This document shows positions 40,771 to 47,234 of a stretch of 47,234 nt of DNA, in pieces. Numbering within the stretch: position 1 is the stretch's first letter; each line of letters begins with the position of its first letter. A program made the translations under genes and the position numbers. The notes below the pieces were generated by a model. It was not told where the DNA came from. It was given only the letters and a program-made list of their open reading frames with translations, and ran no database searches. The DNA is from UMGS172 sp045578845 (lineage in GTDB: Bacteria > Bacillota > Clostridia > Oscillospirales > Acutalibacteraceae), in NCBI GenBank assembly GCA_045578845.1, contig JAZNLA010000010.1, positions 1 through 47,234 of the forward strand. Reading direction: 5' to 3'.

Positions 40771-42074
40771 TGAAAAAGGAAATTCAAGAACGTATTAATG
40801 CCGTTCGAAGTGGCAGCATCCCCAAAGGATACAAAAAAGTGCGGCATATGCTTTTTCCTGATGATTGGGGTGAACCTGTTGCGCTAAATACAGTGTTAAC
40901 AGAAAATAAAGAACGAAACGAAGAATTAAAATTTGATAAGGATGATGTTCTGTCTGTATCTGGAGAGCATGGTGTGGTAAACCAAATCGAGTTGTTAGGT
41001 AGATCCTATGCAGGCGAATCGGTAGAACCATATCATGTTGTTAACACCGGTGACATTGTATATACCAAAAGTCCATTGAAGCAAAACCCTCACGGCATTA
41101 TAAAAATGAACAAAGGTAAACCAGGTATTGTTTCAACTCTTTATGCGGTTTATCACTGTAATAACCCCACTACTGCACAATATCTTGAAAATTATTTTTG
41201 TGTTGACTCTTATTTGAACAATTATTTAAAGCCTCTTGTAAAACGTGGTGCAAAGAATGATATGAAGGTCAATAACGAAGAAGTGTTGGTTGGTGTTATT
41301 CCGTTGCCATCTTTTGAAGAACAAAAAAAGATAAATATAGCCATTAGTAAATTTGATGAAATTATCGCCTTAAAAAAAGATTTAATCAAAAGTAAAGAAG
41401 ACAAGAAAGATCATTTATCGCAGATATTACTTAATCCTTGTAGTGGCGTTCGCTTGCCTGGATTTACTGATCAATGGGAAGAACATACAATTGGCGAGTT
41501 AGGCAATGCATATTCCGGAATTGTTGGAAAGTCAATTGAAGATTTTGGTAAGGGAAGTCCTTACATTCCGTATACAAATATATTTAGTAATTGCATAGTT
41601 GATTGCAACTCATTTGAATATGTAGAAATTAGAGAAAATGAATTACAAAACAAAGTGAAATACGGGGATATGTTTTTTACTACCTCTTCAGAAACACCGA
41701 GGGAAGTAGGTATGAGTTCTGTGTATTTGGGAGAAGATATGACGCTATATCTGAACAGTTTTTGCTTTGGCTTTCGTTTTAACACTTTTTCTATTATTCG
41801 CCCAGAATTTGCCGCTTACTATTTTAGAAGTGATTATATTAGGAGGATATTATATAGGCTTGCACAAGGTTCGACCAGATACAACTTACCTATTAACGAT
41901 TTTTTCAATGAAAAAATTTGTATTCCTCCATCAACAGAAGAGCAAATGGAGATTTATAATATTCTTTCAAGCTGTGACAAAGAAATTAAGTTGTTAAACA
42001 AAGAACTACTCGAATGGAAGAGAAAAAAACAACAATTTGTGCAGCTTGCATTAACAGGAATTGTGAGAGTATAG
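40770..42074 (+). CDS. hsdS: Type I restriction-modification specificity subunit, two TRDs
   Basis: A 434-aa full-length HsdS: first recognition domain (~15-190), central conserved region (PLPSFEEQKKINIAISKFDEIIALKKDL), second recognition domain (~225-390) and C-terminal conserved region (PPSTEEQMEIYNILSSCDKEIKLLNKELLEWKRKKQQFVQLALTG). It dictates the bipartite DNA target. It starts within TAATG of the upstream membrane gene, with an SD (AAAGGAGCGG) in that gene. Confidence 0.95.
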   Translation: MKKEIQERINAVRSGSIPKGYKKVRHMLFPDDWGEPVALNTVLTENKERNEELKFDKDDVLSVSGEHGVVNQIELLGRSYAGESVEPYHVVNTGDIVYTKSPLKQNPHGIIKMNKGKPGIVSTLYAVYHCNNPTTAQYLENYFCVDSYLNNYLKPLVKRGAKNDMKVNNEEVLVGVIPLPSFEEQKKINIAISKFDEIIALKKDLIKSKEDKKDHLSQILLNPCSGVRLPGFTDQWEEHTIGELGNAYSGIVGKSIEDFGKGSPYIPYTNIFSNCIVDCNSFEYVEIRENELQNKVKYGDMFFTTSSETPREVGMSSVYLGEDMTLYLNSFCFGFRFNTFSIIRPEFAAYYFRSDYIRRILYRLAQGSTRYNLPINDFFNEKICIPPSTEEQMEIYNILSSCDKEIKLLNKELLEWKRKKQQFVQLALTGIVRV

Positions 42075-42076
42075 CT

Positions 42077-42400
42077 ATGACCGAGAAAGATTATGAAATA
42101 CTGCAAAACTTCGTTTTGGATTTCTCTATTCCAACAGAGTTTGTTCAACTCGCGCGTATTGATGGCATGAAGTTTATAATACGATCGAACGAACAAAGCG
42201 GACATCATATTCCACACATACATTTAGAAACGAGTTCAGCGTCGTTATCAATTGCCATAGAAACGCAAGAGGTTTTAGCGATTAGCGGAAATATTAATCC
42301 TTCTCAATTTAAGAAGGCAAAAAAATGGGTTCAAGATAACCAAGAACTAATCAGACGTAATTGGAATGAATTTTCTAACGGAATAGAAATAGCTATTTAG
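42077..42400 (+). CDS. DUF4160-family small protein
   Basis: A 107-aa protein: an N-terminal part (~1-25) and a DUF4160 core with SGHHIPHIHLE (His43, His44, His47, His49), IETQEVLAISGNI and KWVQDNQELIRRNWNEF. DUF4160 genes are often found in toxin-antitoxin-like or defence contexts, usually with DUF2442; here the gene stands alone between hsdS and hsdR. The start at 42077 is 2 nt after the hsdS stop, with a weak SD, so translation is probably coupled. Function unknown. Confidence 0.75.
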   Translation: MTEKDYEILQNFVLDFSIPTEFVQLARIDGMKFIIRSNEQSGHHIPHIHLETSSASLSIAIETQEVLAISGNINPSQFKKAKKWVQDNQELIRRNWNEFSNGIEIAI

Positions 42401-42426
42401 TACAATTGTTAATCGGGAGGCTTGTT

Positions 42427-45400
42427 ATGGCAAACCATCAAATCTTTAATGAACGTCCGGAATCTCAGGATCGTGCAATAAAAGTAATAGAAAAATTAGG
42501 ATATACCATTGTGCCTCGAAGTGAAGCTGAGGCCAAGCGTGGTTCAAGAAAGGCAGTTTTATTTGAAGATGAACTGCAAACTTTTCTAAGCAAACGCACA
42601 TATCCTTATGACAATGAAACTCGCTATTTTTCGGGCGGGTCTATTGCTTCTGCCGTCCGAGCTTTGAGTATTCAATCAACAGCAGGACTATATGCGGCTA
42701 ATAAAGAGGTTTCTGATATGCTTTGTTCAGGAAAAAGTTTAGAGGAAACTTTGCCCGATGGCACAAGACAGTCTTTTGATATTAGTTTTATTGATTTTGA
42801 GCATCCCGAAAACAATATTTTTCAGGTAACAGATGAATTTGAAGTAGAGCGTCCGAACGGGAAGTTTGCCCGTCCGGATATTGTCGTTTTGATTAATGGT
42901 ATTCCTGTTGTTATTATTGAATGCAAAAAATCCGGCGTTGATGTGATGGAAGGCGTAACACAAAACATTCGCAATTGGGGCAATGATTATATTCCCCATC
43001 TGTTTCAATACTCTCAGCTTGTAATGGCTGTTAATCCCGACAAGGTTTTATACGGAACTTGTGGTACGCCCGCAAAATATTTTGTTTCCTGGCACGAGGA
43101 TAATAAAGAGTGGTTGGATGAGTGGTGCAGAAAATGTTCGCCTGATGGAACTGTCAAAGAGCAGGATAGAGCTCTTATTTCTCTGTTGCATCCGGAACGT
43201 TTACTTGATATCATTCGCAATTTTATTATTTACGATAATAATGTAAAAAAAGTTTGCCGTTATAAACAATATTTTGCCGTTAAGAAGTGTATGGATCGAA
43301 TCTTAATGAGAGATGATGCTAATACTCGTAACGGTGTGGTTTGGCATACCCAAGGCAGTGGTAAAACCATTACCATGATCATGCTGACCAAAATGATTCT
43401 GCGTGAAAGTGTTAAAAAGGATAGCCCTATCAAAAAGCCAAGATTTGTTATGGTTACTGACCGTGTTAATCTTGACAAGCAAATTCGCGACAACTTTATT
43501 CATACGCAAATGAGTCCGCATAGAGCAAAAACCGGCAAAGGACTTATTGATTTGTTAGATGATGCTGGAAATACAGTTGTAACTTCTCTTGTTAATAAAT
43601 TTGAGGCGGCAGTTAAACAAGATTATCGTAATGATGACTCAAATATTTTCTTATTTATAGATGAAGGTCACCGAACTCAGTATGGTAGACTGAATTTGTA
43701 CATGAACAAAGTTCTTCCAAATGCTGTTAAGATTGCTTTTACGGGTACGCCTCTTATTAAGAATCCTAAGAAAACAGACAAAAGAAATATTGAGGCTTCT
43801 CGTAATACTTATACAAAGTTCGGCCCGTTGATTGATAAGTATACTCTTCAGAATGCTATTGACGATAAAGTAACCATTCCAATTGTCTATGAAGGTCGTG
43901 TTGTGCCTCAACATGTTACAAGTGAGCAAATCAATAATCATTTAAAGCATATTACAGTTGGACTTACTGAAGATGCGAGAAAAGATCTCGAATTAAAATA
44001 TAGTAGATTTGTCGCTTTGGCTCAAACTGAACCAAGGCTTAATATGATTGCGTTTGATTTACACGAACATTTCTTAAATTATGTTAAGCCTAAGAGGTTT
44101 AAAGCGATGTTAACATGCTCTTCACGTGCCGCAGCAGTTGAAATGTTCTACAAATTGCGAGATCTTGGTGGTATAAACCCTGCTGTTGTAATCACCCCGA
44201 ACAATGCTAAAGAGGGCGATGATGAGGAAAATACGCCACAAACTCTGAAAACAATTGCCGACTTCTTCCGCAAAGAAGTTGATCCTCTGTATAAAAACAA
44301 CTACGAGGCATATGAAGATTCGGTAACAGGTGTTTTTACAGACCCAGAGGGAGATATTGATCTCTTGATAGTCAAAGATAAATTATTAACCGGTTTTGAT
44401 GCTCCCGTTGCAGCAGTATTGTATGTTGATAAAAAATTGCAAGATCATACATTGTTGCAGGCGATTGCACGTGTTAACCGTGTTTACGATAATAAAGATT
44501 TTGGACTTATTGTAGACTATATTGGTATTTTCAAGAAGCTTAATTCTGCTTTGGATTTGTATAGCGATGATAAATCCGGTATGAACACATTTGACCAATC
44601 CGAGATTGAAAACGCCATTTCTTCTGTCTTAGAGGAGAAAGACAAGTTGGAAAAGGCACACAAGAGCTTATGGGCTATTTTTGATGGAATATCAAAAAAT
44701 GAAACTGCAGCTGATGTGTGGCAAGAAAGTTTGCGCGAATACGAAGTAAGAAAAGACTTCTATGAAAAACTTTCTGCATTTGCTAAACTTGTTGATTTCA
44801 TGTTCTCAAGTTTTGAGTTGTATGAATCTGTTGGTGATGCTAAGGCTGAAGAATATCGAAAAGATTATCTTTTCTTCAAGAAGTTAAAGGATAGTGTATC
44901 CTTGCGCTTTAATGACAGTGTGGACTTCTCGAAGTATGAAGATGGTATCAGGCATTTATTGAACACTTATGTTAATGCTGAAGATGCAAAAATTATAATT
45001 GAGCCACTTGATATTCTTAACAAAGATAAAATGGAAGAACAATTGGCTCGTTTAGGTTCAAGCGAAGCAAAAGCCGAAGCAATTCAGACCAGACAGGTTG
45101 AAGTACTGGAAAGTTATCGCTACGAAGATCCCATTCGCTATATGACTTTTATGGAGCGAATCAATAAAACGATTCAAGAATATATGGCGGAAAGAGATAG
45201 CGAAAAATATCTGTCTTCTATGGAAAAAATGGCTGAAGATTATCGTGCTGGGCGCAGTTCTGTAAAATATCCCGAAGTTATTATGGATGACGGAGATGCC
45301 AAGAGCTTCTTTGGTGCTATATGCAGCGGCATTAAGAAATCAACAGGAGAATCTACTGAAACAGAATTGGAATCCTTGGGAATGTTATCTTTAAATATCA

Positions 45401-45585
45401 AGAAAGTTATTTCATCCAATGCAAAACGAGATTGGAGAGATAACGTTATAGTTCATAGGAACATTAAGAAGGAACTGGATGATTTACTGTTTGATTATCT
45501 TGAAGAAAACAATCTGAATTGGTCTTTAGATACTATAGACATTATTATTGATGAAATTCTAATGGTGGCAAAGAAGGTTTATTAA
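42427..45585 (+). CDS. hsdR: Type I restriction enzyme, motor and nuclease subunit
   Basis: A 1052-aa HsdR. The PD-(D/E)xK nuclease lies at Asp151...Glu165-Cys-Lys167 (RPDIVVLINGIPVVIIECKKSG). The SF2 translocase has Walker A TQGSGKT (308-314), DEGH motif II (412-415), FTGTPL motif III, and TGFDAPVAAVLYVDK and ARVNRVYDNKDFG as motifs V and VI. The C-terminal helical domain contacts HsdM. Full length and intact. SD CGGGAGG; the peptidase gene starts 1 bp after its stop. Confidence 0.95.
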   Translation: MANHQIFNERPESQDRAIKVIEKLGYTIVPRSEAEAKRGSRKAVLFEDELQTFLSKRTYPYDNETRYFSGGSIASAVRALSIQSTAGLYAANKEVSDMLCSGKSLEETLPDGTRQSFDISFIDFEHPENNIFQVTDEFEVERPNGKFARPDIVVLINGIPVVIIECKKSGVDVMEGVTQNIRNWGNDYIPHLFQYSQLVMAVNPDKVLYGTCGTPAKYFVSWHEDNKEWLDEWCRKCSPDGTVKEQDRALISLLHPERLLDIIRNFIIYDNNVKKVCRYKQYFAVKKCMDRILMRDDANTRNGVVWHTQGSGKTITMIMLTKMILRESVKKDSPIKKPRFVMVTDRVNLDKQIRDNFIHTQMSPHRAKTGKGLIDLLDDAGNTVVTSLVNKFEAAVKQDYRNDDSNIFLFIDEGHRTQYGRLNLYMNKVLPNAVKIAFTGTPLIKNPKKTDKRNIEASRNTYTKFGPLIDKYTLQNAIDDKVTIPIVYEGRVVPQHVTSEQINNHLKHITVGLTEDARKDLELKYSRFVALAQTEPRLNMIAFDLHEHFLNYVKPKRFKAMLTCSSRAAAVEMFYKLRDLGGINPAVVITPNNAKEGDDEENTPQTLKTIADFFRKEVDPLYKNNYEAYEDSVTGVFTDPEGDIDLLIVKDKLLTGFDAPVAAVLYVDKKLQDHTLLQAIARVNRVYDNKDFGLIVDYIGIFKKLNSALDLYSDDKSGMNTFDQSEIENAISSVLEEKDKLEKAHKSLWAIFDGISKNETAADVWQESLREYEVRKDFYEKLSAFAKLVDFMFSSFELYESVGDAKAEEYRKDYLFFKKLKDSVSLRFNDSVDFSKYEDGIRHLLNTYVNAEDAKIIIEPLDILNKDKMEEQLARLGSSEAKAEAIQTRQVEVLESYRYEDPIRYMTFMERINKTIQEYMAERDSEKYLSSMEKMAEDYRAGRSSVKYPEVIMDDGDAKSFFGAICSGIKKSTGESTETELESLGMLSLNIKKVISSNAKRDWRDNVIVHRNIKKELDDLLFDYLEENNLNWSLDTIDIIIDEILMVAKKVY

Positions 45586-45586
45586 A

Positions 45587-46312
45587 ATGGAAGTTATAGA
45601 AATCATTTTGCCATCAACAAACAAAACCGTTTCAGTCACTGTAGAACGCAAAAAGATGAAAACATGCCGACTTAAGATATATACCGATCAAACAGTTGCT
45701 ATTTCGGTACCCTTAAGCGTGCCTACTAATTGGATTCAAGATTTTTTAGATCAAAAATCAGGTTGGATAGAAAGAAAACTTGAACGATTTGCTGCTACAA
45801 CTGGTTATGCTTCCACTAATGAAATACGTAATGGGTATTCAATTAAGATGTTTGGAGAAGACCTTATTTTCTCTGTAACCAAAAGTGATAAGAACTTCAT
45901 TTATAAGGAAGGCAAAACAATTTGCATTGGTAACATCAATCCAAACAACCAAGAATATCTTATGAAACAATTCGAGAAATGGTGGCGAAGCGAAAGCATT
46001 TCTTTCCTTGAAAAAAGAGTGGCGGAATATTACCCTATTATTAAAAAGTACGACAAAGATTTGCCAAAGATTCAAGTAAGAAAGATGAAAACACTTTGGG
46101 GTAGTTGTAGTGTAAACAGAGGTGTTATAACATTTAATCAATATTTGCTCAAGGCAAAACCTGCATGTATCGATTATGTTGTACTCCATGAGTTGGTTCA
46201 TTTTATCTATCCAAATCACAGTAAACAGTTTTATGACTTTTTAAGCATATACATGCCCGATTGGAAAGAAAGAAAAAAAGTTTTGGATCAAGATGTAGTT
46301 CACGGATTGTAA
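45587..46312 (+). CDS. YgjP/SprT-like zinc metallopeptidase (DUF45)
   Basis: A 241-aa protein of the YgjP family (DUF45, M48-like): a beta-rich N-terminal part, then MKTLWGSCSVNRGVITFNQYLL and the zinc motif HELVHFIYPNH (His201, Glu202, His205, likely His211). It follows hsdR by 1 bp, so it is coupled to the RM operon. Association of DUF45 peptidases with type I RM loci is known, but a role has not been shown to my knowledge; cleavage of an RM subunit to restrain restriction is one idea. Confidence 0.87.
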   Translation: MEVIEIILPSTNKTVSVTVERKKMKTCRLKIYTDQTVAISVPLSVPTNWIQDFLDQKSGWIERKLERFAATTGYASTNEIRNGYSIKMFGEDLIFSVTKSDKNFIYKEGKTICIGNINPNNQEYLMKQFEKWWRSESISFLEKRVAEYYPIIKKYDKDLPKIQVRKMKTLWGSCSVNRGVITFNQYLLKAKPACIDYVVLHELVHFIYPNHSKQFYDFLSIYMPDWKERKKVLDQDVVHGL

Positions 46313-46349
46313 ACGAAACTCAAAAAACTAAGGCAAGGAAGTGATTAAA

Positions 46350-46805
46350 GTGGATAACAAAGACACATTAAAAAATCTAATTAAATACGCTCAAGAAGAT
46401 TTTAAAGGAACCATTAATACTTTTGAGGATTTTAAAGTTGCACTAGAAAAACACATAAAAACGTGCGGGAGAAGCATTGAGGATCAGAAATTAGAAGCTA
46501 TATCGGTTTTGACCGAGAAAAAGAACGATAAATCTTCGGAAAGAATAGCAATTGGTTTAGCGTTTGGAAGTATAGCATTTTCTATTTTTTCAAATGGTTT
46601 AGAAAAGATAGCTCTTATTATTATTTCTGCGATTTTGATTATTGGCATAGTTCTTTTTATGGCATTTAGGTTTCAAATAAAAAATAGTAAAATTGTTACT
46701 TATTATACTATTAAGTTGCATTGCATAGAACGCATAGAAGATCAAGCTAAATCTGCCAACAATGATTGTTCTGGGGATGGAGCTAAAAAAGCAACATGCC
46801 TATAA
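46350..46805 (+). CDS. Two-helix membrane protein at the end of the RM operon
   Basis: A 151-aa protein: a polar helical N-terminal region (~1-60, with SIEDQKLEAISVLTEKKNDKSSER), two membrane helices (~65-82 and ~86-105: IAIGLAFGSIAFSIF, IALIIISAILIIGIVLFMAF), and a helical C-terminal tail. I do not recognise the family. The start is GTG 46350, 8 nt after AAGGAAG; GTG 46341 is inside the SD. It follows the peptidase by 37 bp and ends before a terminator. It resembles a small defence-linked membrane effector only in general layout. Confidence 0.65.
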   Translation: MDNKDTLKNLIKYAQEDFKGTINTFEDFKVALEKHIKTCGRSIEDQKLEAISVLTEKKNDKSSERIAIGLAFGSIAFSIFSNGLEKIALIIISAILIIGIVLFMAFRFQIKNSKIVTYYTIKLHCIERIEDQAKSANNDCSGDGAKKATCL

Positions 46806-46837
46806 TATAACAACCTTCAAAACATATTCGTATTTAG

Positions 46838-46863
46838 AAAGAGGTGTCGCACGACGCCTCTTT
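46838..46863. terminator. Terminator at the right end of the island
   Basis: AAAGAGGTGTCG / CGACGCCTCTTT with a 2-nt gap and a T-rich flank; serves convergent transcripts. Confidence 0.82.
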
Positions 46864-46881
46864 CTTTTATCTCGACTAATG

Positions 46882-47175
46882 CTAAATTTCGCTTTTAGAA
46901 TCTTCGCTTGCGGTGAGATCCGCAACATCACCTTTGGCTCTTTGAACTAATTTGGTGGCATTCACACTTGAGATACAGAAAGAATTATCATCCAAAATTA
47001 GTAAGGAACGGGTTTCCTTGTCCGACGTTCCGTCAAACACCTCGTCACTTGTTCTTTTGAGCTTTCGCTTAGCAAGAACCTTTCGCACCCTATCCGAATC
47101 GGCAGACATAATGAATTTCACCTTGTTTGCATCGATAAACACCTTATTACCAATATTAATAAAATTACTGCTCAT
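46882..47175 (-). CDS. RemA-like protein (DUF370)
   Basis: A 97-aa protein. NFINIGNKVFIDANKVKFIMSADS at the start and ETRSLLILDDNSFCISSVNATKLVQR at the end align by eye with RemA (FINIG..V.ANRI.AIVSPDSAP ... TRAVIIMDSDHVVLSA). RemA is a DNA-binding regulator of biofilm matrix and osmoprotection genes in Bacillus. The middle (VLAKRKLKRTSDEVFDG) is more divergent and there is a 16-aa acidic tail. Its start overlaps the stop of the gene upstream. SD AAGGAGG. Confidence 0.68.
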   Translation of the reverse strand: MSSNFINIGNKVFIDANKVKFIMSADSDRVRKVLAKRKLKRTSDEVFDGTSDKETRSLLILDDNSFCISSVNATKLVQRAKGDVADLTASEDSKSEI

Positions 47176-47234
47176 CTGTCGCTTCCTCCTTTTTCGGCTT
47201 CTTAAAACAGCAAATAGGTTCTTCTAAATTCATA
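47165..47234 (-). CDS. 3' end of an unidentified gene upstream of the RemA-like gene
   Basis: The frame reads MNLEEPICCFKKPKKEEATDEQ then TAA, open to the window edge, and overlaps the RemA-like start (ATGAGCAGTAA). Too short to identify; either the end of a longer gene or a 22-codon gene starting at 47233. Confidence 0.4.
   Translation of the reverse strand, partial: MNLEEPICCFKKPKKEEATDEQ

Overview
The window looks like a chromosome segment of a low-GC, Gram-positive gut Clostridia (Oscillospirales/Ruminococcaceae-like). This placement is an inference. It rests on clear SD sequences, TTGACA/TATAAT promoters with 16-17 nt spacers, intrinsic terminators after most operons, the gene orders infC-rpmI-rplT and rpsF-ssb-rpsR, and Clostridia-typical families (DUF6472, DUF4364, TIGR04086, class II GalT, YugP-type peptidase, RemA/DUF370).

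Layout. 1-1650 is a mobile-element scar: the 3' end of a large serine recombinase, two arrays of mini-hairpins whose linkers reverse orientation halfway, an XRE regulator, and two more recombinase-tail-like terminators. 1660-34500 is mostly ordinary backbone: potassium uptake (trkA-trkH), an MBG/YDG surface protein, galT, gdhA, a MarR-controlled heterodimeric ABC exporter, a pseudouridine synthase, a PPTase with a membrane partner, rpsF-ssb-rpsR, pduL-hemW-mscL, xpt-yugP-tgt-yajC, an FAD oxidoreductase with galE, tRNA-Ala, rsmD-coaD-coiled coil, infC-rpmI-rplT with a structured leader and an ATC start codon, serA-vanY, DUF4364, tRNA-Thr, and a rhamnulokinase divergent from a TIM-barrel sugar isomerase.

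35500-46870 is a defence island. It begins at a gene stub of 15 codons that has its own promoter and SD, then non-coding sequence, then a strongly promoted two-gene module (XRE regulator plus DUF6036 nucleotidyltransferase, probably toxin-antitoxin). It continues with a compact operon of ten genes: a 67-aa Cys/His protein, a one-TRD HsdS-like protein, HsdM, a tail-anchored coiled-coil protein, a three-helix membrane protein, full-length HsdS, DUF4160, HsdR, a YgjP/SprT-type metallopeptidase, and a two-helix membrane protein.

The type I restriction-modification core is recognisable. The unusual parts are the two membrane genes inserted between hsdM and hsdS with stop/start overlaps, the second single-TRD specificity protein, and the peptidase plus membrane protein at the end. 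This is the best candidate in the window for an undescribed system: a type I RM complex with membrane-associated accessory proteins. A RemA-like gene and the end of another gene, on the opposite strand, lie past the island terminator at the right edge.
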